Source: Rhodopseudomonas rhenobacensis
Lineage (GTDB): Bacteria; Pseudomonadota; Alphaproteobacteria; Rhizobiales; Xanthobacteraceae
DNA length: 64,000 nucleotides
Assembly: GCF_014203125.1 (NCBI RefSeq)
Contig: NZ_JACHIH010000024.1
Location: 1-64,000, forward strand
Direction of reading: 5' to 3'
A model generated the notes under the pieces. That model made no database searches. It was not told the origin of the DNA and saw only the letters and a list, made by a program, of their open reading frames with translations. Made by a program: the position numbers and the translations under genes. Below are positions 24,070-32,490 of the stretch, piece after piece (the stretch's first letter is position 1; every line of letters starts with the position of its first letter).

Positions 24070-24213
24070 CCTCTCCCCGCTTGCGGGGAGAGGTCGACCG
24101 GCGAAGCGTCAGCGCAGCCGGTCGGGTGAGGGGGCGTCTCGTCCTATCGCAGGCTTATTCCCCGTCTCCGGCGCCCCCTCACCCCGACCCTCTCCCCGCA
24201 AGCGGGGAGAGGG
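24070..24213. repeat. paired CTCTCCCCGC hairpin repeat element
   Basis: Each end is a tight hairpin: CCTCTCCCCGC-TT-GCGGGGAGAGG at 24070-24093 and CCCTCTCCCCGC-AA-GCGGGGAGAGGG at 24188-24213. Between them CGGTCGGGTGAGGGGGCG (about 24118-24135) and CGCCCCCTCACCCCGACC (about 24171-24188) pair with each other. The whole forms a large palindrome between the protease and rarA. A single-hairpin copy occurs at 54001-54024. Confidence 0.85.
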
Positions 24214-24226
24214 AGAAGGTCCGCCG

Positions 24227-25555
24227 ATGAGTCCGAAGCGCCCGCAGCAATCGGAGAACCTGTTCGCCGCGGCGGGCATGGAGGCGAATGCGCCGCATCC
24301 GTTGCCGGACCGGCTGCGGCCGCGCGCGCTGGCCGACGTGGTCGGCCAGGATCACATCCTCGGCCCCGACGGCGCGCTGACAAGGATGCTGGAAACCCGC
24401 ACGCTGGGTTCGCTGGTGTTCTGGGGCCCGCCCGGCACCGGCAAGACCACGGTGGCGCGGCTGCTCGCCGACGCCACCGAGCTGCATTTCGAGCAGATCT
24501 CCGCGGTGTTCTCCGGCGTCGCCGACTTGAAGAAAGTGTTCGACGCCGCGCGTGCCCGCCGCCAGACCGGCCGCGGCACGCTGTTGTTCGTCGACGAGGT
24601 GCATCGCTTCAACAAGGCGCAGCAGGATTCGTTTTTGCCGGTGATGGAAGACGGCACCGTGGTGTTGGTCGGCGCCACCACCGAGAATCCGTCGTTCGAA
24701 CTCAACGCCGCGCTGTTGTCGCGCGCGCGCGTGCTGGTGTTTCATTCGCTCGACGCCGCCGCGATCGAACAGCTCTACGCCCATGCGGAGGCGGTCGAAG
24801 GCAAAAAACTGCCGCTCGATGCCGAGGCGAGGGCGGTGCTGGTGCGGATGGCGGACGGCGATGGCCGCGCCGCCTTGACGCTCGCCGAAGAGGTCTGGCG
24901 CGCCGCGCGCGCCGACGAGGTGTTCAACGCCGAGCAGCTGCAAGAGATCTTGCAGCGCCGCGCGCCGATCTACGACAAATCCGCCGACGGCCATTACAAT
25001 TTGATTTCGGCGCTGCATAAATCGGTGCGCGGCTCCGATCCGGATGCGGCGCTGTACTACCTGTGCCGGATGTTCGACGCCGGCGAGGACCCGTTGTTCC
25101 TGGCGCGCCGCGTCGTCCGCATGGCAGTCGAGGACATCGGTCTGGCCGACCCGCAGGCGCTGGTGATCTGCAACGCCGCCAAGGACGCCTATGATTTCTT
25201 GGGCTCGCCAGAGGGCGAATTGGCGATCGCGCAGGCGGTGATCTATCTGGCCACCGCGCCGAAATCCAACGCCGCCTACAAAGCCTACAAGGCCGCAATG
25301 CGGACGGCGAAGGAGGGCGGCTCGCTGCTGCCGCCGAAGCACATTCTCAACGCCCCGACCAAACTGATGAAATCCGAGGACTACGGCGCGGGCTATCAAT
25401 ACGACCACGACACCCCGGAAGGCTTTTCCGGCCAGGAGTACTTCCCCGACGCGCTCGGTCACCAGACCTTCTACGATCCGCCGGACCGCGGCTTCGAGCG
25501 CGAGATCCGGAAGCGGCTGGACTACTGGGCGAAGCTGCGCGCGGCGAAATCCTAA
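24227..25555 (+). CDS. rarA: replication-associated recombination protein A (AAA+ ATPase)
   Basis: A 442-residue AAA+ ATPase of the RarA/MgsA/WRNIP1 family, which acts at stalled replication forks. The N-terminus carries NLFAAAGMEANAPHPLPDRL followed by RPRALADVVGQDH. Walker A is GPPGTGKTT (about 67-75), Walker B LLFVDEVHRFNK, and sensor 1 GATTENPSFELNAALLSR. The C-terminal oligomerisation domain has PKHILNAPTKLMK and GYQYDHDTPEGFSGQEYFPD, diagnostic of the family. Its start lies 13 nt past the repeat element. Confidence 0.95.
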   Translation: MSPKRPQQSENLFAAAGMEANAPHPLPDRLRPRALADVVGQDHILGPDGALTRMLETRTLGSLVFWGPPGTGKTTVARLLADATELHFEQISAVFSGVADLKKVFDAARARRQTGRGTLLFVDEVHRFNKAQQDSFLPVMEDGTVVLVGATTENPSFELNAALLSRARVLVFHSLDAAAIEQLYAHAEAVEGKKLPLDAEARAVLVRMADGDGRAALTLAEEVWRAARADEVFNAEQLQEILQRRAPIYDKSADGHYNLISALHKSVRGSDPDAALYYLCRMFDAGEDPLFLARRVVRMAVEDIGLADPQALVICNAAKDAYDFLGSPEGELAIAQAVIYLATAPKSNAAYKAYKAAMRTAKEGGSLLPPKHILNAPTKLMKSEDYGAGYQYDHDTPEGFSGQEYFPDALGHQTFYDPPDRGFEREIRKRLDYWAKLRAAKS

Positions 25556-25595
25556 GAGTCTCACTCAAAAAGCAGCGAGCAAGATCAGCGGTTGT

Positions 25596-25665
25596 GTCAT
25601 TGCGAGCCGAGGGCGGCGCGAAGCGCCGACCGAACGGCGAAGCAATCCAGGGGCTCCTTGCGCGG
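25596..25665. repeat. CATTGCGAG...GCAATCCAG palindromic repeat, half copy
   Basis: The sequence from GTCATTGCGAGCC to GAAGCAATCCAGG matches the left half of the fuller elements at 28782-28891 and 52903-53012. The right half is missing. It lies between rarA and the next gene. Confidence 0.65.
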
Positions 25666-25685
25666 CCCTGCGACACGCGCGCGCC

Positions 25686-25715
25686 TTGGCAGGCGTCCGC
25701 GGCGCAGGGTATAAT
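25686..25715 (+). promoter_or_regulatory. promoter with TATAAT just before the start codon (possible leaderless mRNA)
   Basis: TTGGCA at 25686-25691 and a perfect TATAAT at 25710-25715, separated by 18 bp. Transcription would begin about 7 bp after the -10, at or next to the ATG at 25722, so the mRNA would have almost no leader. Confidence 0.55.
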
Positions 25716-25721
25716 CCCGGC

Positions 25722-26360
25722 ATGTTGACGCTGGCCCCGATGTCGATCCTGGCAAAGACTTGCGCGCGCGCGATCGCGCTCGCCGCGCTTTGCCTGAGCG
25801 CAAGCGCGGCCGACGCCCAGGTGGCGCCGGTGCGCTATTGGCTCCCCGGCGGGATGTTCGGCTTCGGCGGCGGCGCGGCCGACACGGGCGGCGCCGAGAC
25901 CTACAGCAATTTCCCGAGCTTCGACGCCGTGGCTGCGGCCGACGCCACCGACTGGCGCGACAAGGTGCCGACCGGCCCGTTCGTCCGCGGCCAGAGCGGC
26001 AGCCTCAACCTGAGTGGCCTCGGCCAGACCAGCGCGTTCGGCAATTTCGGCACGCTGAATTATGACAGCGCGCAGTTCGGCTACGCCTTCAAGGGCGTCG
26101 GCGGCCTGCCGGTGAAGGTGTTCGCCGGCGTCGACAGCCTGAAATACGATTCCGACGTGCTGCGGCCGCTGACGCCGTTGACCAGCGATCCCGGCGCTCC
26201 GGCGGCCTACAGCGCCAATGTCGGGTTCGAAATTCAGCCGGCGCCGAATCTCAGCCTGTCGCTGGGCGCGGGCTACACCCAGCAGCAGACCGGCCGGCTC
26301 GACAGCGACATCAATTCGCGGCTGCTGCCCGGCGAGTCGCCGATCTTCTTCCGGCGTTAG
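25722..26360 (+). CDS. secreted / outer-membrane beta-barrel-like protein of unknown function
   Basis: A 212-residue protein with a signal peptide (about residues 1-32, ending SASAADAQ). The mature part is Gly/Ser/Asn-rich with alternating strands such as GYAFKGVGGLPVKVFAGVDSLKY and LSLSLGAGYTQQQTGR, as in opacity-type small outer-membrane barrels. No enzyme motif is seen. An alternative ATG lies at 25740, six codons in; the first ATG coincides with the predicted transcription start, so the second should be considered. It stands alone between repeats. Confidence 0.75.
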   Translation: MLTLAPMSILAKTCARAIALAALCLSASAADAQVAPVRYWLPGGMFGFGGGAADTGGAETYSNFPSFDAVAAADATDWRDKVPTGPFVRGQSGSLNLSGLGQTSAFGNFGTLNYDSAQFGYAFKGVGGLPVKVFAGVDSLKYDSDVLRPLTPLTSDPGAPAAYSANVGFEIQPAPNLSLSLGAGYTQQQTGRLDSDINSRLLPGESPIFFRR

Positions 26361-26402
26361 AACGTTTTTCGCTTGCGGTTGAAGCACCCAAGCCAAATCC
26401 AG

Positions 26403-26525
26403 TCGTCATTCCGGATTGCGAGTTCGAAGTACGAGCAAGTCCGGAATCCATATCCCCTGCAGGGGTTATGGGTCCCGGGCTCGCTCACAGCCATCGCTGC
26501 TCGCCCCGGGATGACGGCCGGGGAA
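26403..26525. repeat. ATTCCGG palindromic repeat element (diverged copy)
   Basis: Begins GTCATTCCGGATTGCGAG and ends CTCGCCCCGGGATGACGGC, with inner arms AGTCCGGAATCC and GGTCCCGGGCTCGC. It is related to the element at 20889-21019 but its ends are not perfectly complementary. It sits between converging genes. Confidence 0.7.
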
Positions 26526-26557
26526 TCGTCCAACGCCTCAAACAAACTGAAAAGTCT

Positions 26558-27541
26558 CTACGGCACTAGCACCGCGGCGCCGAGCACGTCGCCGGCGCGT
26601 AAGCGGCTCAGCACCGCATTGGCGTCGCGCAGCGGATAGGCGTGGGTTTCGGTCTTGATGCCGGCCTTGTGCGCGACCTTGAGAAAGTCGACGCCGTCCT
26701 GCCGAGTGAGGTTGGCGACCGAGACCAGCTGCCGCTCTTCCCACAACAGGCTGTAGGGAAAGCTCGGGATGTCGCTCATGTGGATGCCCGCGCAGACCAC
26801 GCGGCCGCCCTTGCGCACCGCGCGCAGCGCCGCCGGCACCAACTCGCCCGCGGGGGCAAAGATGATCGCCGCATCGAGCGGCTCCGCCGGTCGCTCGTCC
26901 GACGCGCCGGCCCAATCGACGCCGAGGCGGCGGGCAAAGTCCTGCGCGGCGGCGTCGCCGCGGCGGGTGAAGGCATAGACGAGGCGACCCTGCCAGCGCG
27001 CCAGCTGCGCGACGATATGCGCCGCCGCGCCGAAGCCGTAAAGCCCGAGCCGTTCGGCTGGGCCTGCGATCACCAGCGAGCGCCAGCCGATCAGCCCGGC
27101 GCAGAGCAGCGGCGCGATCGCGACGTCGTTGCCGAGCTCGCCGAGCGCGAAGGCGTAGCGCGCATCGGCGATGCTATGCGTGGCGAAGCCGCCGTCGCGG
27201 GTGTAGCCGGTGAACAGCGGCGCGTCGCAGAGGTTTTCCCGGCCGGCGCGGCAATAGCGGCAGACGCCGCAGCTGTAACCAAGCCAGGGAATGCCGACGC
27301 GGTCGCCGACCTCGTGGGTCTCGACGCCGTCGCCGACCGCCTCAATGCGGCCGACGATCTCGTGGCCTGGAATAATCGGATACCGGATGTTGGGCAATTC
27401 GCCGTCGACGACGTGCAGGTCGGTGCGGCAGACGCCGCAGGCGCTGACCTTGACCAGCACTTCGCCGTCGCCGGGCTTCGGCGTCTCGCGCTGCTGCTTC
27501 ACAAGCGGCGCGCCCGGCGCCGTCAGCACCATCGCGTCCAT
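26558..27541 (-). CDS. zinc-dependent alcohol dehydrogenase
   Basis: A 327-residue medium-chain alcohol dehydrogenase. Catalytic-zinc ligands are the Cys in SACGVCRTDLH and the His in PGHEIVG; the structural zinc site is CGVCRYCRAGRENLC with four Cys. The nucleotide site is the short GLYGFGAAAH form. This matches the AdhA-type group that oxidises or reduces simple alcohols and aldehydes with NAD(P). An ATG three codons in is an alternative start. It is a single gene with no clear partner. Confidence 0.92.
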   Translation of the reverse strand: MDAMVLTAPGAPLVKQQRETPKPGDGEVLVKVSACGVCRTDLHVVDGELPNIRYPIIPGHEIVGRIEAVGDGVETHEVGDRVGIPWLGYSCGVCRYCRAGRENLCDAPLFTGYTRDGGFATHSIADARYAFALGELGNDVAIAPLLCAGLIGWRSLVIAGPAERLGLYGFGAAAHIVAQLARWQGRLVYAFTRRGDAAAQDFARRLGVDWAGASDERPAEPLDAAIIFAPAGELVPAALRAVRKGGRVVCAGIHMSDIPSFPYSLLWEERQLVSVANLTRQDGVDFLKVAHKAGIKTETHAYPLRDANAVLSRLRAGDVLGAAVLVP

Positions 27542-27820
27542 TTGTCACTCCCCCAAACGTCGGTCGCTCCAGACGATACATCCGGCCGGGACGCTCGATC
27601 AATCTGCTGCAGGGGCTCTGCTAGCAACTGCGCCGGCCGGTAGCACCCTGCGTTGACGCGCCGGTAGTCGCGAGTTTCATAACTTGAGCTCCAGTGTCGG
27701 GAACCCGACGGACGGGATTGATATTTACGATTAAGATTTGGTATCTGATCGCCAGCGCGTAACAGAGCGGGCCGCTGCCTGGACTCTGACGACAGCGAGG
27801 CGGCTGATGGGAGGCGGTCG

Positions 27821-27964
27821 ATGGATAGTTTGAACCGCAAACACGAACTCGAATTGTATGAGACTGAAAAGACGGACGCGGCTCCGGAGGAGCAGCGGCA
27901 GGTGCTGCTGTTGCTGATCAGATGCTTGCTCGAGGCGGAGCTTGGCGAATTGACGAAGCATTGA
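27821..27964 (+). CDS. 47-residue small protein, unknown
   Basis: ATG at 27821 to TGA at 27964. The peptide begins MDSLNRKHELELYETEKTD and ends LLEAELGELTKH; it is acidic and likely helical. Its stop is followed by GAGGAGG, the ribosome-binding site of the next small gene, six bases before that ATG, so the pair looks like one transcript. No family recognised. Confidence 0.5.
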   Translation: MDSLNRKHELELYETEKTDAAPEEQRQVLLLLIRCLLEAELGELTKH

Positions 27965-27970
27965 GGAGGG

Positions 27971-28138
27971 ATGATGGAGCGCTTCATCCATAACGAAAAC
28001 CTCAAGCTGTGGCGCCGGCAACTCCAGGAAACCACCGATCCGGACAAGCGCGCGATCCTCGAAAATCTGATCGAGGAGGAAGAGGCGCGCGAAGCCGAAC
28101 TTGAGGCTACCGCGCGACCCAAGCGGCGCGGTCCGTAG
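27971..28138 (+). CDS. 55-residue charged small protein, conserved type
   Basis: Starts [20 protein letters not shown] and ends ARPKRRGP. It is highly charged and helical, with an [13 protein letters not shown]...[12 protein letters not shown] pattern. Short proteins with an NLKL-R-QL ... I-LIEEEE pattern are common unnamed genes in Bradyrhizobium-group genomes (from memory, not searched). The strong GAGGAGG ribosome-binding site supports translation. A second ATG lies at 27974. Function unknown. Confidence 0.65.
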   Translation: MMERFIHNENLKLWRRQLQETTDPDKRAILENLIEEEEAREAELEATARPKRRGP

Positions 28139-28305
28139 TCCGCAAGCCCAAGGATCATGCTCTCGGCGCAACAGCGCGATGGTCCCGGGGCGGCACAGTG
28201 GCTTCGCCGCGCGACTTTCCACGACCCGAGCGAGGCGGGGTTCATTTTTCGGGATTATGCTGGCCGCGGCCGCGACGCATCTCGGCCGCAGCAAGAGGAT
28301 CCTCG

Positions 28306-28725
<420 letters not shown>

Positions 28726-28749
28726 GGCGCCTGGCCGCGTCGCATGCGG

Positions 28750-28779
28750 CCGAGAGGCGATCGATATCAAGCCTCTCGG
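28750..28779. terminator. possible hairpin terminator
   Basis: CCGAGAGGC at 28750-28758 pairs perfectly with GCCTCTCGG at 28771-28779 around a 12-nt loop, 24 nt after the yjbQ-type gene. The following T-run is weak (TTGTC), so termination is uncertain. Confidence 0.4.
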
Positions 28780-28781
28780 TT

Positions 28782-28891
28782 GTCATTGCGGGGAGCTCTT
28801 GCGACGAAGCAATCCAGCAGCTCCGGGCTCGGCGCTTCTGGATTGCTTCGCCTCTCGCCCGGCGCTGCGCGCCGGCTCGGCTCGCAATGAC
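28782..28891. repeat. CATTGCGAG...GCAATCCAG palindromic repeat, full copy
   Basis: Ends are GTCATTGCG (28782-28790) and CGCAATGAC (28883-28891). Inner arms CGAAGCAATCCAG and CTGGATTGCTTCG also pair. It has the same class of sequence as 52903-53012 and the half copy at 25596-25665. It sits between converging genes. Confidence 0.8.
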
Positions 28892-28922
28892 CAAACAACC
28901 CAAATCGAGCGGCAGCCGCCGC

Positions 28923-30401
28923 TTACCACCAGCCGCGCGGGCCGGGGGCGAAGCTCGGGCCGCGGCGCTGCTGCGGCGTCGCCGGGTTGCGCGGGAAGAA
29001 GCCGAAGAAATCCTCGCCGTCGTCGCGCTCGGCGACCGCCGCTGCGGGCGGCGGCACCGTCGGCTTGCGGGTGATGAAGCCGCCCTGCGGATGGTTGCTC
29101 AGCACCGCGACGAATTCGGTGCGATAGTTGGTCTCCTTGCTGAGCGGCTCGTCGGAGACCACGATCGAGGACCGCGGCATCGCGGTCGGCGCGATCCGCG
29201 CCAGCAGCTCCGGCGGAATTTCAATGCGGTCGAGTGCGGCTTTGGCGTCGTCGCCGCTGTCGATCGTCACCGCGCTCCAGCGCAGCCCGGCCTCGTCGCG
29301 CGCCAGCGCGGTGAAGATGTGGGTGCCGATCGGCCGATCCGGATCGCGGATCGAGATCGGCACCTCGATGGTGGCGTCGAACACCTCGCCGCCGTCCGGC
29401 CACGGCTTGTGGGTGTTGCGGCGGACGTACAGCGTCTGCGTCGCGCGGCTGATGTAGATCGACACCGGCTCCAGCGCCAGCTTGGCGTCGTGCGCCGCCT
29501 TCACGGCGGCGACCTTGGCGGCGTCGGCGGCCTTCGTGGCATCCTTGGCGGCGGCGGCTGCGGCGCGCTTGGTCTCCGCATCGGCGCGGGCGGCGTCGAG
29601 CGCGGTCGCGGCATCGGCGGCAAGTTGCGCGGCGGTCTGCTGCCGCTCTTCCGCTTTCGCCCTGGTCTGCTCGGAGGCTGCGGCGAGCGCCTTGTCGGCG
29701 GCCTTCAGCGCGGCATCGGCGCGCGCCTTGGCCTTCTCCAGCTTGCGCAGCGCCGCGGTGAGCGAGGCTGTGTCGCGGCCAGCCGCGGCGTTGGCCTTCT
29801 TGGCTTCCTCGGCGGCCCGCGAAGCCTCCGCGGCCTCGCGCGACAGCGTGTCGGCGCGCGCGGGTGCTGCCGCCAGCGCCTCGGGCTTCGGCGCGAACAA
29901 CGCCGGGTGGGCGAACGACACCGGGGCCGCGTCGTTCGGCGCGATGATCACCCGCAGGCCGATATTGGTCTTGTCGAACAGCTTCTCGGCAAAATCATAC
30001 GGCATCCGCACGCAGCCGTGCGAGGCGGCGTAGCCGGGCAGCGGGCCGCCGTGCAGCGCGACGCCGTTCCAGGTGATGCGCTGCATGTTCGGCATCCAGG
30101 CGTCGTCGTACATCGTCGAATGGTGGTCCTTGTCCTTCTCGACCACGGCGAACACGCCGGCCGGGGTCTCGCGGCCGGTGGTGCCGGTGGAGACCGGCGC
30201 GCGCAGGATCCAGCCGTCGGCGTCGTAGATCGTGACCTTCTGCGCCGAGATCGACACGATCGCCATGACCGGATCGCCGGCCGGGCGCGGCGCCACGGTC
30301 TCCATCGGCACCGGCCGCGCCCGCTTGGCGGCGGCGGCGGTCCCGCCGAGCGCGCCGAGCGCCAGCATCGCCACGAGCGCCAACGTGGTGGAGCGCCGCA
30401 T
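28923..30401 (-). CDS. L,D-transpeptidase with coiled-coil insert and second YkuD-like domain
   Basis: A 492-residue exported protein starting MRRSTTLALVAMLALGALGG with a signal peptide to about residue 25. Residues about 45-160 are a YkuD L,D-transpeptidase domain, which forms 3-3 cross-links in peptidoglycan or attaches proteins to it: His117, then SHGCVRM with His128 and catalytic Cys130. Residues about 175-320 are an Ala/Lys/Glu/Asp-rich segment with long helical character. Residues about 325-470 again resemble a YkuD fold (IEVPISIRDPDRPIGTHIF, PRSSIVVSDEPLSKET) but lack the SHGC cysteine motif. The start is chosen at the signal peptide rather than 36 codons upstream. Confidence 0.88.
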   Translation of the reverse strand: MRRSTTLALVAMLALGALGGTAAAAKRARPVPMETVAPRPAGDPVMAIVSISAQKVTIYDADGWILRAPVSTGTTGRETPAGVFAVVEKDKDHHSTMYDDAWMPNMQRITWNGVALHGGPLPGYAASHGCVRMPYDFAEKLFDKTNIGLRVIIAPNDAAPVSFAHPALFAPKPEALAAAPARADTLSREAAEASRAAEEAKKANAAAGRDTASLTAALRKLEKAKARADAALKAADKALAAASEQTRAKAEERQQTAAQLAADAATALDAARADAETKRAAAAAAKDATKAADAAKVAAVKAAHDAKLALEPVSIYISRATQTLYVRRNTHKPWPDGGEVFDATIEVPISIRDPDRPIGTHIFTALARDEAGLRWSAVTIDSGDDAKAALDRIEIPPELLARIAPTAMPRSSIVVSDEPLSKETNYRTEFVAVLSNHPQGGFITRKPTVPPPAAAVAERDDGEDFFGFFPRNPATPQQRRGPSFAPGPRGWW

Positions 30402-30668
30402 CCGGCCGGCTCGGTGCTTGGTTCCTCGATCGCCCACGTCATGCCCCGCTCGACGCGCCGGTTCCGGAACCGGCCGTCCTGGTGATGTCCAACTGCGACC
30501 GCCCGCCACGCGGCCGCCCGCGATCGCGCTACCGAATCCTCATATAGCAGCGCCCGCGCAGGAGGAAGGGGCGGTTGCGGCCGAAATGCGGCGCAGGCGT
30601 TGCGCCGCGGCGTTGCGTCGCTCGCCGCGACGACTTACGCTTGGCGCGGCGGTGGCGAGAGGACGCCG

Positions 30669-31319
30669 ATGCTGTGGTCCTGGGCGCGGAACTGGCGGAC
30701 GCGGCGCGAGGCCGGCGAAGCCGCGCGCGCCAATTGGGATCGCCGCTACGGCACCGATACCGCCGGGCGGGTGCCGCTCGATCGTCTCACGATTCCACAC
30801 GACAGCCGCCGCCACGGCGAGCGCTATCAGCCCAGCGACCCGGCGGCGTTGCGCGACGCCATCGGCTTCATCGGGCTTTCGCCAAGCGCCTACCAATTCG
30901 TCGATCTCGGCTGCGGCAAGGGCCGGATGCTGATCGTCGCCGCCGAACTCGGATTTCAATCCTGCGTCGGCGTCGAATTCGCCGACGAGCTGGCGCGGGC
31001 GGCCGCGCGCAACGTCGCCGCCGCGGGTTTCGGTAATGTCAGCATCGTGCATGGCGACGCGGGTACTTACGCGTTCGGCGAGGCGCCGTTCGTGCTGTAC
31101 ATGTTCAACCCGTTCGCCGAGCCGGTGATGGCCAGGGTACGCGACAATCTGCTGCGCCAGCGGCGCGCCAACTACGTCGTCATCTACAAGAACGCGCGCT
31201 TTCGGCACCTGTTCGACGCGATGCCGCGGCTACGCTACCTCGGCTCGCCGCCGACCCAGCGGGCCGGCGTGCTCGGCGTGCATGTCTGGGTGGCGTGCGA
31301 GGGCGCCGAGTCCGTTTGA
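30669..31319 (+). CDS. class I SAM-dependent methyltransferase
   Basis: A 216-residue protein starting MLWSWARNWRTRREAGEAA. The SAM-binding motif I is FVDLGCGKGR, followed by an acidic residue at the end of strand 2 (CVGVEFADEL) and a motif IV-like LYMFNPF. The N-terminal HDSRRHGERYQPSDP segment occurs in a group of small methyltransferases of unknown substrate. Divergent from the transpeptidase gene. The target cannot be named. Confidence 0.82.
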   Translation: MLWSWARNWRTRREAGEAARANWDRRYGTDTAGRVPLDRLTIPHDSRRHGERYQPSDPAALRDAIGFIGLSPSAYQFVDLGCGKGRMLIVAAELGFQSCVGVEFADELARAAARNVAAAGFGNVSIVHGDAGTYAFGEAPFVLYMFNPFAEPVMARVRDNLLRQRRANYVVIYKNARFRHLFDAMPRLRYLGSPPTQRAGVLGVHVWVACEGAESV

Positions 31320-31491
31320 AATCGCGAATGAAGCCGCCGGCGAGCGTTCGATGTTCCTTTTGAGACATCTTCCGCCGCGAATGAGTGTCCTAGTGAGGGA
31401 TGTCTCTCGAGAGAAACCGGCCGTCGGATGCCGAAAGCCGCGGATCGCGCCGCCGCGATAATTACCTCACGATCGAACCAACGGGGCCACG

Positions 31492-32100
31492 ATGATCCAG
31501 ATCGCCTATATCAGCACCGCGACCGAGCCGCTGAGCACCGAACAGCTGATCGCGCTGCTGCAGCAATCGTTCAAGAACAACACCGCCGCCGGCATCACCG
31601 GCATGATGCTGTACGGCAACGCGACCTTCCTGCAAGCGCTGGAGGGCGAGGAGAGCGTGGTCGACGCGCTCTACGACAAGATCAGCAAGGACCCGCGGCA
31701 CGGCAGCATCGTGTTCCTGCACCGCAAGACCATCGCGCGCCGGCAATATGCCGATTGGACGATGGCGTTCAAACGCGTCTCGGGCCAGGCGTTGCAAGGC
31801 ATCGAGGGCTTGCGGGAATTCGCCGAAGCGGATTTCAATGCCGACTATCTGCGGCGCAACACCGCGGTGGCGGAAAATCTGATGAGCCACTTCGGCTCCT
31901 GGGACCCGTTGCTGCGCGAGCTGGACGACAAGGACCGCCAAATCAAAGACCTGAAACAGGCGCTCGCCGATGCGCGGAGCCGCATCGAAGTCGCCAGCCT
32001 GGTGCTCGACGGCATCGCCGACGCCAGCCGCAGCAACAGCCTGAGCGAGCGGCATTTGAAGCTGTGCGAGTTTGCCCGGGAGACGCTGGGGAAGGCGTGA
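31492..32100 (+). CDS. BLUF-domain blue-light photoreceptor with helical C-terminal tail
   Basis: A 202-residue protein. Residues 1 to about 95 are a BLUF flavin-binding domain. All key residues are in place and correctly spaced against AppA: Tyr6 (AppA Tyr21), Asn30 (Asn45), Gln48 (Gln63), Trp89 (Trp104) and Met91 (Met106). BLUF domains bind FAD and respond to blue light by rearranging the Tyr-Gln-flavin hydrogen bonds. The C-terminal half (about 130-195) is a charged coiled-coil-like segment without an enzymatic domain, so output is probably through a partner protein, as with PapB/PapA in R. palustris. No EAL or GGDEF gene is adjacent. Confidence 0.93.
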   Translation: MIQIAYISTATEPLSTEQLIALLQQSFKNNTAAGITGMMLYGNATFLQALEGEESVVDALYDKISKDPRHGSIVFLHRKTIARRQYADWTMAFKRVSGQALQGIEGLREFAEADFNADYLRRNTAVAENLMSHFGSWDPLLRELDDKDRQIKDLKQALADARSRIEVASLVLDGIADASRSNSLSERHLKLCEFARETLGKA

Positions 32101-32116
32101 GGCGTCAACCGGATTT

Positions 32117-32247
32117 GTAGGGTGGGCAAAGCTCTCGCCGTCGCTCGCAGAGCGACGGCGGAGCGTGCCCACCGCGGCGCCGCAATGTCGGAAGGCGCGT
32201 TGATTCATAACGTGGGCACGGCGCAAGCGCGCCTTTGCCCACCCTAC
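32117..32247. repeat. GTAGGGTGGGCAAAG palindromic repeat element
   Basis: Left end GTAGGGTGGGCAAAG (32117-32131) is the exact reverse complement of 32233-32247. Inner arms GAGCGTGCCCAC and GTGGGCACG also pair. It lies downstream of the BLUF gene and abuts a truncated reading frame on the other strand. Repeats of this GGTGGGCAAAG type are widespread in proteobacteria. Confidence 0.85.
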
Positions 32248-32409
32248 GACTGAAAAGCTCATCGGGTAAAATGCAACTACGGCCTTAAGAATATCGATGC
32301 CAGCATAGATCGATAGAAGGTCAACAATGACGCTTTCGACTCGGGTCATGTAAACGACCATTTCACCTATTGCGTCGGTGTAGTCTTTCGAAAGGCCTGA
32401 TGAAGTCAT
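32248..32409 (-). pseudogene. 5' fragment of an unknown gene, cut off by a repeat
   Basis: From an ATG at 32409 the minus strand encodes MTSSGLSKDYTDAIGEMVVY... for about 54 residues with natural, AT-richer codon use, including VESVIVDLLSIYAGIDIL. The frame then runs straight into the palindromic repeat at 32247, and its apparent continuation is only the repeat followed by the antisense of the BLUF gene. I read this as a gene whose 3' part was lost when or where the repeat inserted. It lies 81 nt after the next gene upstream on the same strand. Family unknown. Confidence 0.6.
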
Positions 32410-32490
32410 CGCAAAGACCCGACCAAGACACAGATGGATGATTTCAAGAAGCGAGACTCGGATATCACCACGTTTACGAGGAGCGAGTCA

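Noticed and set aside
31462-32247. Continuation of the minus-strand frame beyond the truncated gene at 32248-32409
   Set aside because: It is only the palindromic repeat followed by the antisense of the BLUF gene, so it is not real coding sequence.
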